Of a DNA stretch of 64,000 nucleotides, positions 1 to 10,386 are shown one piece after another (within the stretch, counting starts at the first letter, position 1; the number at the start of each line of letters is the position of its first letter). Origin of the DNA: Rhodospirillales bacterium. Its GTDB lineage: Bacteria > Pseudomonadota > Alphaproteobacteria > Rhodospirillales > JASLQF01. The DNA is taken from positions 1 to 64,000 of the forward strand of contig JASLQF010000069.1 in assembly GCA_030744625.1 (NCBI GenBank). The letters run 5' to 3'. The notes beneath the pieces were generated by a model. It was not told where the DNA came from. It worked only from the letters and a program-made list of their open reading frames with translations, and searched no databases. Made by a program: the position numbers and the translations under genes.

Positions 1-266
1 GCATCGACGTTGATGCGCTTCTGGTCGGACAGGATCACTTCCTCGGGCTTGGGGTCGAGGTCCAGGATGCGCTTGTCGAAATGAATCACGTTCTGGACGA
101 AGGGGATCTTGAAGTTGAGTCCGGGGTCGCGGATGACCCTCATGGGTTCGCCGAACTGCAGGACGATGACCTGCTCGCGCTGGTCGACGGTAAATAGGGC
201 GCCGGACGCGATGACGCCGAGGACGATGATGACGATGCCGATGATGGCGAGGGGCATTTTACCCAT
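1..266 (-). CDS. hflC: HflC, membrane protease modulator (5' part only)
   Basis: Only the N-terminal 88 codons lie in the window; the gene runs off the left edge. The start ATG shares one base with the hflK stop (TAATG), so the two are translationally coupled. A hydrophobic segment at residues 4-27 is the single N-terminal membrane anchor. It is followed by the opening of the SPFH/prohibitin domain, with a VDQREQVIVLQFGEP stretch typical of HflC. In characterised bacteria HflC pairs with HflK in a large inner-membrane complex facing the periplasm that encloses FtsH and restrains its proteolysis. Gene order hflK-hflC is the usual one. Confident call; only completeness is limited. Confidence 0.95.
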   Translation of the reverse strand, partial: MGKMPLAIIGIVIIVLGVIASGALFTVDQREQVIVLQFGEPMRVIRDPGLNFKIPFVQNVIHFDKRILDLDPKPEEVILSDQKRINVD

Positions 267-1339
267 TACTTGTTCTCCCCGGCGCGTTTTTTCAACTCGG
301 GCAACGGCAGGTAGGGAACGACGCCGGTCCCGCCCTCGCCGCTGTCGATGATCACCTTGTTGGCGCCGCGGTAGACCTCCTCGATGGTTTCCAGATAGAT
401 GCGCTGCAAGGTCACGTCCTTGGCCATCTTGTAAGTCTGGTAGACGGAAAGGAAGCGCTTGGCCTCGCCCTCGGCCTCCTTGATCAGGCGTTCCTTGTAG
501 GCGGTGGAATCCTGGATGATCTTGGCCGCTTCGCCGCGCGCCGTCGGCACCACCTTGTTGCGGTAGGCCTCGGCTTCGTTCTGCTTGCGCTCCTTGTCCT
601 GGCGGGCACGCTGCACCTCGTTGAAGGAATCGATGACGGCGGAAGGCGGTTCCACCTGCAAGAGCTGCACGTCGCGGATGAAGATGCCGGCGCCGTAGCG
701 GTCGAGCATCGACTGCATGACTTCCTGGGTCCTGTTCTGGATGCCTTCCTTGCCCCCGGTCAGGGCTTGCTCCAAGGGGGTCTGGCCGATGACCTCGCGA
801 ATGGCGCTTTCGCCGACCGCCTTCACCGTGATTTCGGGATTGCGGATGTTGAATACGAAATCGGCGGCGTTGCCGACCTTCCAGAAGACCGTGAGGTCGG
901 CGTCGGCGATGTTTTGGTCGCCGGTGATCATCAGGCTTTCCTCGGGAATGTCGCGCTGCACGGCGACACGCCTTCCCTCGCTGGCGCCCCTGAAACCGAT
1001 GTCGATGCGGTTGACGCGCTCGACGTCCGGCGTCATCACGTTGCCGATGGGCGCCGGGAAGAACCAGTGCAGTCCGGGGTCCGTGGTCTGGATGAACTTG
1101 CCGAACAGGAGAACCACGCCTTGCTCGCCCGGCTGCACCTTGTAGAACCCGCTGGCCAGCCAGATGGCGGCCACGGCGAGGATGGCCAGAACAATGCCCC
1201 GTATCGTGCCCAAGCCGCCGGGCATGAAGCGTTTCAGGCGGTCCTGGCTACGGCGCAGCATCTCCTCGATATCGGGGGGTTGCGGTCCCGACGGTCCGCC
1301 GCCCCAAGGGCCTTGTCCGCCTTGCGGGTTCCAAGCCAT
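266..1339 (-). CDS. hflK: HflK, FtsH protease modulator
   Basis: This is a 357-residue SPFH-family protein. The N-terminus is Gly/Pro-rich (about residues 6-22) and cytoplasmic, followed by one transmembrane segment near residues 47-66. The SPFH domain begins at YKVQPGEQGVVLLFGKF. A long charged helical region (ERKQNEAEAYRNKVVPTARGEAAK onward) matches the coiled-coil part that builds the HflKC cage. Length and domain order fit the family. It is first in a two-gene unit with hflC, overlapping it by one base. The upstream region to mrp is divergent, so a promoter probably lies in 1340-1515. Confidence 0.96.
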   Translation of the reverse strand: MAWNPQGGQGPWGGGPSGPQPPDIEEMLRRSQDRLKRFMPGGLGTIRGIVLAILAVAAIWLASGFYKVQPGEQGVVLLFGKFIQTTDPGLHWFFPAPIGNVMTPDVERVNRIDIGFRGASEGRRVAVQRDIPEESLMITGDQNIADADLTVFWKVGNAADFVFNIRNPEITVKAVGESAIREVIGQTPLEQALTGGKEGIQNRTQEVMQSMLDRYGAGIFIRDVQLLQVEPPSAVIDSFNEVQRARQDKERKQNEAEAYRNKVVPTARGEAAKIIQDSTAYKERLIKEAEGEAKRFLSVYQTYKMAKDVTLQRIYLETIEEVYRGANKVIIDSGEGGTGVVPYLPLPELKKRAGENK

Positions 1340-1532
1340 GCGATTATGTCCTCTCTGCGGCTTCCGTTTGATCCGGATGTCTATCTGGAATTGCCAGCCC
1401 TGATTCCTATAACTATTCTAAGGTGAGAAACCACAACCGACGTTTCCGCTTTATAGGATAGCTTGGCGAGTGGCGCAACGGTAGGCCAGTTGACGCTTTT
1501 GTGTTCGCGAACAGGATTTGGAGAGATCGCAT

Positions 1533-2687
1533 ATGGCCGAGGTTACGGAACAACAAGTGCTCGACGCCCTCAAGGACGTCGCCGATCCCGACAGACAACA
1601 GGACGTCGTCAGCCTGGGCATGGTGACGGGCCTGCAGACCAAGGGCGGCCACGTCGCCTTCGCCATCGAGGTCGACGCCGATCGAGGCCCCCACATGGAG
1701 CCGGTGCGCCGCGCCGCGGAGAAGGCCGTCCATGACCTGCCCGGCGTTATTTCGGCCACCGTGGTGCTGACCGCCGAGCGCCCGGCCGGCGGTGGCGCGG
1801 CCTCGGGTCCGCCGCCCGGCGCGCCGGGTCCGGGCCCCGGACAAGCACCGGGACAAGCACCCGGACAGGCACCGGGACAGGCGCCCCTTCTGGCCGGGGT
1901 CGGCGCCGTGATCGCCGTCGCTTCGGGCAAGGGCGGCGTCGGCAAGTCGACGACGGCGGTCAATTTGGCGCTTGGTCTGGCGGCCGGCGGGCACGCCGTC
2001 GGCATCATGGACGCGGATATCTACGGGCCGTCCATCCCGCGCATGCTGAACGTCAAGGGTCAGCCGGCATCGGTCGACGGCCGCACCCTGGAGCCCATGG
2101 AGAACTATGGCGTCAAATGCATGTCCATGGGCTTCCTGGTGGAAGAGGACACGCCCACCATCTGGCGCGGCCCGATGGTCATCTCGGCCCTCGAGATGAT
2201 GATGCGCGACGTGAACTGGGGCGCCCTCGACGTCCTGGTCGTCGATTTGCCGCCGGGAACGGGCGACGCCCAGCTCAGCATGTCCCAGCGGGTGCCGCTG
2301 GCCGGCGCCGTGATCGTCTCCACGCCCCAGGACATTGCGCTTATCGACGCGCGCAAGGGGCTCAACATGTTCCGCAAGGTCGACGTGCCCGTTTTCGGGA
2401 TCATCGAGAACATGAGCTACTTCGAGTGCCCGAAATGCGGCGAGCGCTCCGAGATATTCAGCCACGGCGGGGCGCGCCTCGACGCCGAGCGCCTGGGCAT
2501 GGACTTCCTCGGCGAAATTCCCCTGGACATCGCTATCCGCGAGACTTCCGACAGCGGCCACCCCATCGTCATCTCGCAGCCGGACAGCACGCAGGCCAAG
2601 GCCTACCGCGCCATCGCCGAGAGCGTGTGGGAAAAGGCGGCGGCGTCGATCGGCGCCAACGCGGGGCCGCGCATCGTCGTGCAATAG
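1533..2687 (+). CDS. mrp: Mrp/ApbC-type Fe-S cluster carrier ATPase
   Basis: The protein is 384 residues with an N-terminal MIP18/FeS-assembly domain (about residues 1-90). A flexible linker made of APGQ repeats follows, then a deviant Walker A P-loop (SGKGGVGKS, near residues 131-139) of the ParA/MinD-like Mrp family. A CPKC pair near residue 298 is the site where family members bind a bridging Fe-S cluster. The role by family is ATP-dependent transfer of Fe-S clusters to apoproteins in the cytoplasm. I take the ATG at 1533 because GGAGAG lies seven bases upstream; a TTG at 1518 in the same frame is less likely. It is divergent from hflK. Confidence 0.95.
   Translation: MAEVTEQQVLDALKDVADPDRQQDVVSLGMVTGLQTKGGHVAFAIEVDADRGPHMEPVRRAAEKAVHDLPGVISATVVLTAERPAGGGAASGPPPGAPGPGPGQAPGQAPGQAPGQAPLLAGVGAVIAVASGKGGVGKSTTAVNLALGLAAGGHAVGIMDADIYGPSIPRMLNVKGQPASVDGRTLEPMENYGVKCMSMGFLVEEDTPTIWRGPMVISALEMMMRDVNWGALDVLVVDLPPGTGDAQLSMSQRVPLAGAVIVSTPQDIALIDARKGLNMFRKVDVPVFGIIENMSYFECPKCGERSEIFSHGGARLDAERLGMDFLGEIPLDIAIRETSDSGHPIVISQPDSTQAKAYRAIAESVWEKAAASIGANAGPRIVVQ
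1836..1883 (+). repeat. Four tandem 12-bp repeats in the mrp linker
   Basis: Four consecutive 12-base units close to CCGGGACAAGCA differ only at a few positions and encode the repeated tetrapeptide APGQ. The repeat stays in frame and falls between the N-terminal domain and the ATPase domain of Mrp, so copy-number change would lengthen or shorten the hinge by four residues without breaking the gene. Confidence 0.9.
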
Positions 2688-2786
2688 AAGGCGGCCGGGC
2701 GCCGGTACACCAAGTCGGCGCTTCGGCCCGCCCTCACGGCGATTCGAGGGTGATGACGCGCTTCCGGACCTTTGCCGTAAAACGCG

Positions 2787-3200
2787 CTATCCGGCGCCGA
2801 ACATTTTCTTCAGGTTGTCGAACCCGGCTTGGTAAATGCCGCGGACGACGTCGGCGGCTTCGCCCTCCGTGCCGCCGGCGGGATCGAACTGGCTCGACCA
2901 GTCGACGGTGCAGCCGTCCTCGTCCTCGGTGACCTTGAGGATCGCCGTGTAATTGGCCAGCGGCAGAGGGCTGTCGACGATGGAATAGGAATAAGTGCGC
3001 TCGTTTTCGTTGATTCTTTCCAGTTTCTCGATGACGGTGCCGCCGCCGGCGAGGCTGAGGCGGCGCATCTGGCCTTCTTCCTCGAGTTCGCTTTTCTCGA
3101 TGGCCGGGTGCCAGTCGGGCAGCGCGTTGAAGCCGCCGATCAGGCTCCACACCCGGTCGGCGGAGACGTTCAGCTTGGTCGACATGGATACCTTGGTCAT
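2787..3200 (-). CDS. SRPBCC (polyketide cyclase/dehydrase-like) protein
   Basis: A 137-residue protein with the START/SRPBCC helix-grip pattern. It begins TKVSMSTKLNVSADRVWSLI and carries the family's W-x-L-I-G-x-F helix near the start, a P-D-W-H-P element, and a closing helix ending KKMFGAG. Such proteins bind hydrophobic ligands; no substrate can be read from the sequence. I start at the ATG at 3200, which has GAGG about eight bases upstream, rather than the longer open frame beginning at 3293, whose extra residues look non-coding. It lies 40 bp downstream of folA on the same strand and may be the last gene of a thyA-folA unit. Confidence 0.8.
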   Translation of the reverse strand: MTKVSMSTKLNVSADRVWSLIGGFNALPDWHPAIEKSELEEEGQMRRLSLAGGGTVIEKLERINENERTYSYSIVDSPLPLANYTAILKVTEDEDGCTVDWSSQFDPAGGTEGEAADVVRGIYQAGFDNLKKMFGAG

Positions 3201-3240
3201 GGCGTAACCTCGCTTGTGGTGATTGGTGTTGGGGCTTCTC

Positions 3241-3747
3241 TCAGGGGGCGCGCTCCAGCACGATGAAGCTGTAGGCCGGTGCGCCGGCGTCATCGGCCTG
3301 GTGGTCCTGGCGCGACACTTCCCGCCAGGCGTCGGCGGGAGTGTCGGGGAAGTAGGTATCGCCGGCCACCTCGGCGTGCACCTCGGTCACGTACAGGCGC
3401 TCGGCCACGGGCAGCGCCATGCGGTAAATCTGGGCGCCGCCGATGACCATGACCTCGTTGGCGTCGCCCTCCTCGGCGAAGTTCCGGGCCAGGGCGAGCG
3501 CCGCGTCCAGGCCCTCCACCACGTTGACGCCCCGACTCGCGTAGCCGGGATCGCGGGTGATCACGATGTTGGGCCGGCCGGGTAGGACGATGCCGATCGA
3601 TTCGTGTGTCCTGCGTCCCATGATGACGGGCTTGCCCATGGTCAGCGACTTGAAATGCCGGAGATCGCCCGGGATGCGCCACGGAAGGCCGCCTTGCCTG
3701 CCGATCACCCGGTCCCTGGTCATGGCGACGATCATGGATACGCGCAC
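3241..3747 (-). CDS. folA: Dihydrofolate reductase
   Basis: This is a 168-residue DHFR that reduces dihydrofolate to tetrahydrofolate with NADPH in the cytoplasm. Visible family signatures are the N-terminal SMIVAMTRDRVIGRQGGLPW segment, including the Met20-loop region with G-L-P-W, and then the acidic residue in RIPGDLRHFK. The NADPH-binding MGRRTHESIG and the VIGGAQIYRMAL glycine pair follow. It starts 12 bp after the end of thyA, the enzyme that generates its substrate, a common operon pairing. Length is normal for a chromosomal DHFR. Confidence 0.96.
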   Translation of the reverse strand: MRVSMIVAMTRDRVIGRQGGLPWRIPGDLRHFKSLTMGKPVIMGRRTHESIGIVLPGRPNIVITRDPGYASRGVNVVEGLDAALALARNFAEEGDANEVMVIGGAQIYRMALPVAERLYVTEVHAEVAGDTYFPDTPADAWREVSRQDHQADDAGAPAYSFIVLERAP

Positions 3748-3759
3748 GGCACATGCGCC

Positions 3760-4554
3760 TCAGACGGCCACCGGCGCCGCGATGTGCGGAAGGGCGTCGT
3801 AGCCCACCAGTTCGAAATCCTCGAAGCGGAAGCCGAAGATGTCCGTGGCCTCGGGGTTGAGCCTCATGGCGGGGAGGGGCCGCGGTGGGCGGGCCAGTTG
3901 CAGGTCCGCCTGCTCCACGTGGTTGGCGTAGAGGTGGACGTCGCCGAAGGTGTGGATGAATTCGCCGGGCTCGAGGCCGGTGACCTGCGCCACCATCAGG
4001 GTCAAGAGAGCATACGACGCGATGTTGAAGGGGACGCCGAGGAAGACGTCGGCGCTGCGCTGATAAAGCTGGCACGACAGCTTGCCCCCGCTCACGTAGA
4101 ACTGGAACAGACAGTGGCAGGGGGGGAGCGCCATGGCGTCGACGTCGGCGACGTTCCAGGCGCTGACGATGAGGCGCCGCGAAGTGGGGTTGGTGCGGAT
4201 CTCCTCGATGAGCGCCGCGATCTGATCGATGCCGCGCCCGTCCGGCGCCGGCCACGAGCGCCACTGATAGCCGTAGATGGGCCCGAGATCGCCGTCGCCG
4301 TCCGCCCATTCGTTCCAGATGCCGACCCCGTTGTCCTTCAGGTACTTGACGTTGGTGTCCCCCTTCAGGAACCACAAGAGCTCGTGAACGATGGATTTGA
4401 GGTGCAGCTTCTTGGTGGTGAGCATGGGAAAACCGGCGGAGAGATCGAAGCGCGTCTGATAGCCGAACACGCTGAGCGTGCCGGTGCCCGTGCGGTCGCC
4501 CTTGGCGTCGCCGTGGTGGCGGACATGGTGCAGGAGATCGAGGTATTGCCGCAT
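3760..4554 (-). CDS. thyA: Thymidylate synthase (ThyA type)
   Basis: A 264-residue classical thymidylate synthase, the same length as the E. coli enzyme. It methylates dUMP to dTMP using methylene-tetrahydrofolate and releases dihydrofolate for the neighbouring FolA. The catalytic cysteine is in [13 protein letters not shown] (equivalent of Cys146). The folate and phosphate sites [12 protein letters not shown], the RRLIVSAWN arginine pair and the C-terminal IAAPVAV tail are all present, so the enzyme looks intact. It heads the thyA-folA group. Upstream, on the opposite strand, lies the tmRNA gene. Confidence 0.97.
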   Translation of the reverse strand: MRQYLDLLHHVRHHGDAKGDRTGTGTLSVFGYQTRFDLSAGFPMLTTKKLHLKSIVHELLWFLKGDTNVKYLKDNGVGIWNEWADGDGDLGPIYGYQWRSWPAPDGRGIDQIAALIEEIRTNPTSRRLIVSAWNVADVDAMALPPCHCLFQFYVSGGKLSCQLYQRSADVFLGVPFNIASYALLTLMVAQVTGLEPGEFIHTFGDVHLYANHVEQADLQLARPPRPLPAMRLNPEATDIFGFRFEDFELVGYDALPHIAAPVAV

Positions 4555-4645
4555 TCGTTCTTTCCCCGAGGACGCCCCAAACCGCTAATCCCGGAGGTGG
4601 CGGGCGGGAAGGGGGCGGAACCATTCTAGCCGCCACTGTCCACCC

Positions 4646-4674
4646 TTTCCAAGGCCCCGCCCAGTGCCTATATT
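4646..4674 (+). promoter_or_regulatory. Predicted sigma-70 type promoter of ssrA
   Basis: TTTCCA (4/6 to the -35 consensus), a 17-base spacer and TATATT (5/6 to the -10 consensus) lie just ahead of the tmRNA precursor. The predicted start is near 4681, where the first hairpin of the RNA begins. The spacing and position support it; no experimental evidence. Confidence 0.6.
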
Positions 4675-4680
4675 AAAGGG

Positions 4681-4985
4681 GCCGGGAAACCGGCTATGGC
4701 GATAAACGTCGTGTGGAATAAGCGTAACGGACCCGGGGGCAGTACCCGGCGCCTCCACCAATTCCCCCGGCACCGGGCGCCATGCGGTGTCGGGGCTCCG
4801 AGGGGGCGAAACAGGATCGACGTGCGTGGTAAAGGCGCGATTTTCGCCCGGCATGGTACCGCCGTTATCGGGCCAACATTACAAATGCCAATGATAACGA
4901 GGCATTTGCCCAGGCCGCTTAAGGTCTGAGCGGGGTTCGGGGGGCACCTGGCAACAGAAGCCCCCCACTTGACCTGCCGCCGCCG
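4681..4985 (+). ncRNA. ssrA: tmRNA, circularly permuted two-piece form
   Basis: The acceptor piece comes first. A GCCGG-GAAA-CCGGC hairpin opens it, and the piece ends CGCCTCCACCA at 4760 after a CCGGG-GGCAGTA-CCCGG T-arm whose loop lacks the normal TTC. About 41 bases of intervening sequence follow. The coding piece then begins GGGGGCGAAACAGGATCGACG at 4802. Its first seven bases pair with CGCCUCC of the acceptor piece, rebuilding the acceptor stem. The tag frame at 4887-4922 encodes ANDNEAFAQAA and ends in TAA. This permuted order and the hydrophobic AA end are known from alphaproteobacterial tmRNAs. The 3' end, after a GGGGGG/CCCCCC helix, is approximate. Its partner sspB lies immediately downstream. 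Confidence 0.92.
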
Positions 4986-5005
4986 ATATCTCAAGAATAG
5001 GTGTC

Positions 5006-5548
5006 ATGGAGGAAACCCCGCTTCGATACGACGTATGGGTCGAAGAGGCCCTGCGCGGCGTCATTCGCCGGGCGCTGGGGTGGGTGTCGGAAAACGGCCT
5101 TCCCAGCGATCACCATTTCTACATCACCTTCGAGACCGGTGCCCACGGCGTCGAGATCCCCGATTTCCTGCATACCGAATATCCCGAAGAGATGACCATC
5201 GTCATCCAGCACCGTTACCGGGACTTGATGGTGGCCGACGACGCCTTCGAGGTCACCCTGACCTTCAAGGGCGTCTCCGAGCGTTTGCGCATCCCCCTCG
5301 AGGCGGTTACCGCGTTCGCCGATCCCGCCGTCAACTTCGGCCTGCAGTTGAAGGTCACCGAAGCCTCCAACGAAGAAGACAATATCGGCCTGACCTTCGT
5401 CGCCGGCGAGTCCCTTCAGGAAGAGCCGGCGGAGGCCCCCATGGCGCAAGGGCCCGACGCCGAGGAGCCGGCCGAGCCGCAAGAGCAAGCCGCCGAGGAG
5501 AAGAAGTCGGGCGAGGTCATTGCCCTCGACACGTTCCGCAAGAAGTAA
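5006..5548 (+). CDS. sspB: SspB, ClpXP adaptor for ssrA-tagged proteins (alpha type)
   Basis: A 180-residue protein of the stringent starvation protein B family (PF04386 type). Residues 1 to about 130 form the tag-binding domain, with [20 protein letters not shown] and the [12 protein letters not shown] strand typical of the family. A Glu/Ala-rich flexible tail (about 130-165) ends in [12 protein letters not shown], in the place where SspB proteins carry the ClpX-binding peptide. By family role it tethers ssrA-tagged substrates to ClpXP. It sits directly after ssrA, which makes the tag, so a functional link is clear, although the tmRNA is probably separately transcribed and processed. The ATG at 5006 follows GGAG-like sequence. 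Confidence 0.93.
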   Translation: MEETPLRYDVWVEEALRGVIRRALGWVSENGLPSDHHFYITFETGAHGVEIPDFLHTEYPEEMTIVIQHRYRDLMVADDAFEVTLTFKGVSERLRIPLEAVTAFADPAVNFGLQLKVTEASNEEDNIGLTFVAGESLQEEPAEAPMAQGPDAEEPAEPQEQAAEEKKSGEVIALDTFRKK

Positions 5549-5600
5549 ACAACGGTCCGCCGGCCGCGTGGGCCGAGGCGCGCCATCCCGAGGGCCACAC

Positions 5601-7235
<1,635 letters not shown>

Positions 7236-7248
7236 GGCCGGGCCGGCG

Positions 7249-7869
7249 ATGGCGGCGCCCGACCTCGTCTTCGACGGCCCGACCGACGCCCCCCTGACCA
7301 TTGCCCTGGCCCACGGCGCCGGGGCGCCCATGGACAGCCCCTTCATGGCGGCCTTCGCCGAGGGTCTGGCTGCCCAGGGCTTCCGCGTGGCGCGCTTCGA
7401 GTTCCCCTACATGGCGGAGCGGCGGGTGGGTGGTGCCAAGCGCCCGCCCGACCGCGCGCCGGTGCTACTCGAGGCGTGGCGCGCCGTCATCGCGGCGCTT
7501 GGGCCCAGGCGCCTGGTCATCGGCGGCAAGTCCCTGGGCGGGCGCATGGCCAGCCTGGTCGCCGACGAGGCCGGGGTCAGGGGGCTGGTGTGCCTGGGCT
7601 TCCCCTTCCACGCGCCGGGCAAGCCGGCCACCGAGCGCATCCGGCACATGGCGGACCTCGCCACCCCGACCCTGATTCTGCAAGGGGCGCGCGACGCGCT
7701 CGGCAACGCCGACGAAGTGGCGGGCTACGACCTTTCTCCCGCCGTCCGCGTCCACTGGCTGGCCGACGGTGATCACGGCTTCAAGCCGCGCCGCGCCTCG
7801 GGGCTTACCGAGCGTCACAACTGGGACGAGGCGATGGCCGAGATCGCCCGCTTCGTTTCCGGTCTTTAA
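7249..7869 (+). CDS. Small alpha/beta hydrolase (KANL3/Tex30-like)
   Basis: A 206-residue alpha/beta-hydrolase with the pattern of the KANL3/Tex30 dienelactone-hydrolase-like group: LAHGAGAPMDSPFM near the N-terminus, nucleophile elbow GGKSLGGRMAS, a central LGFPFH strand and a C-terminal GDHGFKPR that supplies the histidine. Substrate unknown; family members are usually annotated only as hydrolases. The ATG at 7249 lies 13 bp after the fumarase stop, so it is probably co-transcribed. The longer upstream frame is a shadow of the fumarase gene. Confidence 0.82.
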   Translation: MAAPDLVFDGPTDAPLTIALAHGAGAPMDSPFMAAFAEGLAAQGFRVARFEFPYMAERRVGGAKRPPDRAPVLLEAWRAVIAALGPRRLVIGGKSLGGRMASLVADEAGVRGLVCLGFPFHAPGKPATERIRHMADLATPTLILQGARDALGNADEVAGYDLSPAVRVHWLADGDHGFKPRRASGLTERHNWDEAMAEIARFVSGL

Positions 7870-7967
7870 ATTATCCCGAGGGCCTGGCCGGGCACGGCAA
7901 GGGCGCCGAGCGCGCCGGTGATGGGAAAAATCATGGTCGTCATGAAACAGCCTTCTCTCGTGCCGGG

Positions 7968-8594
7968 TCAGCCGCCGGACGGCGCCGTGGCGGCGAAGCT
8001 CGGCCGTTGCTGGATGGTCCCGTACCAGCGCCCGACGTGGGCGAAGTCGGGAAGCATCTCTTCCCCCTCCGGCGTCATGGCCAAGTAGAAGACGGCCGGC
8101 GCCAGGAACATGTCGGCCAGGCTGATCTCGGCCCCGGCCAGCCAGTCGGCGTCGGCCAGGGCGCCGTCGAAGAGGCCGAGTTGATTGCGAACGTCGGCAA
8201 CGGCGCCCTTGATGCGCGCCTCGTCGGGCTCGCCTCCCCGCCGCGGCACCACCAGGCGCTGGATGACGATGTTGGTCACCATGGGCCTGTAAACGTAGCC
8301 GTTGAAGACGCTGATCCACTGGAGCATGCGAGCCTTTGCCTCGGCGTCCGCCGGCTGCAACGCCGGTCCGTCGAAGGTGGCGTCGACATAGGCGCAGATG
8401 GCCAGGGTCTCGTACAGCATAACGTCGCCATGGCGGAAGGCGGGGATCTTGGCGAAGGGGTGGAGCGCCTTGATCTCGTCGCTGCCCGGCGCCAGCGGGT
8501 CCACCTCATGGGCGACGCCTTTTTCCTCGAGCGCCAGGCGCACCGTGCGCACGTAGGTGCTGCCGGGAAAGCCGTAAACCACAACGTCGGTCAT
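7968..8594 (-). CDS. Glutathione S-transferase family protein
   Basis: A 208-residue GST. The N-terminal thioredoxin-fold domain reads [21 protein letters not shown], with an S-T pair where the catalytic Ser/Cys of bacterial GSTs lies. It continues to the cis-proline element [18 protein letters not shown]. The C-terminal helical domain has [20 protein letters not shown], the N-capping box and hydrophobic staple of GSTs. Likely glutathione-dependent detoxification or isomerisation; substrate not readable. The ATG at 8594 is chosen over the upstream frame, whose extra Arg-rich residues look non-coding. The 290 bp up to the divergent exporter gene hold no further gene that I can see. Confidence 0.88.
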   Translation of the reverse strand: MTDVVVYGFPGSTYVRTVRLALEEKGVAHEVDPLAPGSDEIKALHPFAKIPAFRHGDVMLYETLAICAYVDATFDGPALQPADAEAKARMLQWISVFNGYVYRPMVTNIVIQRLVVPRRGGEPDEARIKGAVADVRNQLGLFDGALADADWLAGAEISLADMFLAPAVFYLAMTPEGEEMLPDFAHVGRWYGTIQQRPSFAATAPSGG

Positions 8595-8885
8595 CGCGTG
8601 TTCCTTTGATCTGTGCCGTTCAGGAAGCCGCCGGTCCAGCCCTCGGTGTGCCGCTCGGAGGTCCCGATGGCGGCGAAGTCGCGGCTTGAGCAATCGGTGT
8701 CATCCTTTCATCCACCGTACATTCATTTGTGTTTTGGAGATAGTGGACAGGCTGTCGAAGCGGCCTTCCCGGAAGGCGCGGCGGCGCGAAAACCATTGGC
8801 CGGCGCCGGTCAGCACGCCGGGACCGCCCCGGTTGTCAAGCACCGCGTCCTTGACAGAGGGTCGGCGCCGGCGTAGGCGGAACCC

Positions 8886-9518
8886 ATGTTGCCGGTCGAA
8901 CCTTCGGTGCTCGGTGCCTTCGTGGTCGCGGTGACGGCGATCGTCATGTCGCCGGGGCCGGACACCATGGTCATCCTGCGCCACGCCCTGGCCTCGGGCC
9001 AGAGGTCCGGGCTCGCCGCGGTGGCCGGCGTACAACTCGGCCTCGTGGCGCACACGGCCCTCGCCGTGGTCGGCATCTCGTTGATCGTCGCCTCCTCGCC
9101 GGTCCTCTTCAAGTCGGTGGCGGTGGCCGGCGCCGCCTATCTGGCGTGGCTCGGCGTGCAGGGCCTGCGCGATACCGGCGACCTCGGCGTGTCGCAGGCG
9201 CGCGCCGCGGCCGGATGGGCGCGGGCGTGCCGCGACGGGGCCGTGAGTAATCTGCTCAACCCCAAGGTGATCCTGATCTTCCTGGCCCTTTTCCCGAACT
9301 TCGTGGAAACCGGGCGCGGCGACGTGGAGGCCCAGTTGATCACCCTCGCCGTCGTGCTCATCGCCATCAACGTGCTGTGGCAGGCGCCCATCGCCTGGGC
9401 AGCAGAGACGGTGCGCCGCTTGCTCGGCCGGCCCAAAGTCGGACGCGCCGTCTCGCGCGTCTCGGGCGCCGTGCTGATCGCCTTCGCCGCCCTCATGATT
9501 CTTGATCACCTGGTATGA
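8886..9518 (+). CDS. LysE/RhtB family exporter
   Basis: A 210-residue integral membrane protein with about six hydrophobic segments. The LysE/RhtB family signature AIVMSPGPDTMVILRHALASG is at residues 18-38, and a conserved NLLNPKVILIFLALFPNF follows in the fourth segment. Members export amino acids or related metabolites by proton antiport; which one cannot be told from sequence. The stop at 9518 is eight bases before the next gene, so it is probably co-transcribed with the methyltransferase. Confidence 0.9.
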   Translation: MLPVEPSVLGAFVVAVTAIVMSPGPDTMVILRHALASGQRSGLAAVAGVQLGLVAHTALAVVGISLIVASSPVLFKSVAVAGAAYLAWLGVQGLRDTGDLGVSQARAAAGWARACRDGAVSNLLNPKVILIFLALFPNFVETGRGDVEAQLITLAVVLIAINVLWQAPIAWAAETVRRLLGRPKVGRAVSRVSGAVLIAFAALMILDHLV

Positions 9519-9525
9519 GCCGGCC

Positions 9526-10350
9526 ATGAACGAACGGGTGGCCCGCCACTACGAAAAGGCCGATATCGTCGCGGTGATCGAGGGGGCATTGCGCGCCGCC
9601 GGCAAGGACCCGGCCAACCTGGAGCCCGCCGACCTTGCCCCGGTCGACGAGTTCCACGTGCGCGGACGCACCGCCACCAAGGAGCTGGCCGGGCGCCTGG
9701 GGGTCGATGGCACCATGCACGTCCTCGACGTGGGCTCGGGCCTTGGCGGCCCGTCGCGACTGCTCGCCGCCGAGTACGGTTGCCGGGTGAGCGGCATCGA
9801 CCTGACGGCGGCCTATTGCGAGGCGGCCGCCGTGCTCGCCGGCTGGGTGGGGCTCGACGGTCTGGTGAGCTACCGTCAGGGAGACGCTCTCGATCTTCCC
9901 TTCGACGACAATGCGTTCGACGCCGCGTGGACCATTCACGCCGCCATGAACATCTCCGACAAACCGCGCATGTATGCCGAGGTCCGGCGCGTCCTCAGGC
10001 CGGGCGGGCGCTTCGCGGTCTACGACGTGCTGCAGGGCGCCGGTGGCGAGGCCTTCTATCCTGCCCCCTGGGCGCGCCACCCCTCCATCAGCTTCCTGGT
10101 CACCCCCGATGAATTGCGCGCGCTGCTCGCCGAAGCCGGCTTCGCCATCACCGGCTGGCGCGACACAACGGAACTTGGGCGCGACTGGTTCCGCCAGGTG
10201 GCGGCGCGCCTGTCTGGGGGCGGGCCGCCGCCTCTCGGGTTTCACCTGCTGCTGGGCGAGGGTTTCGCGGAGATGGCCGGCAACCAGCGCCGCAACCTGG
10301 AAGAAAACCGCATCGCGATGATCGAGGCAGTGTGCGAAAAACCCGGGTAA
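9526..10350 (+). CDS. SAM-dependent methyltransferase (Methyltransf_11 type)
   Basis: A 274-residue class I methyltransferase. The SAM-binding motif I is VLDVGSGLGGPSRLLA (about residues 66-81), the acidic motif II is SGIDLTAAYCEAA, and the post-motif WTIHAAMNISDKPRMYAEV with a following RVLRPGGRFAVYDV matches sarcosine/dimethylglycine or C-methyltransferase relatives. A helical N-terminus (MNERVARHYEKADIVAVIEGA) is usual for that group. Acceptor substrate unknown. The ATG at 9526 is preferred to 9502 because the earlier one lies inside the exporter gene. Confidence 0.85.
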   Translation: MNERVARHYEKADIVAVIEGALRAAGKDPANLEPADLAPVDEFHVRGRTATKELAGRLGVDGTMHVLDVGSGLGGPSRLLAAEYGCRVSGIDLTAAYCEAAAVLAGWVGLDGLVSYRQGDALDLPFDDNAFDAAWTIHAAMNISDKPRMYAEVRRVLRPGGRFAVYDVLQGAGGEAFYPAPWARHPSISFLVTPDELRALLAEAGFAITGWRDTTELGRDWFRQVAARLSGGGPPPLGFHLLLGEGFAEMAGNQRRNLEENRIAMIEAVCEKPG

Positions 10351-10386
10351 GGTAACGGGCGCGCCGCGCCGCCACGGAGGAGCCCC

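Noticed and set aside
8595-8885. Regulator gene or riboswitch between GST and the exporter
   Set aside because: No convincing frame, hairpin-plus-T tract or known riboswitch core is visible.
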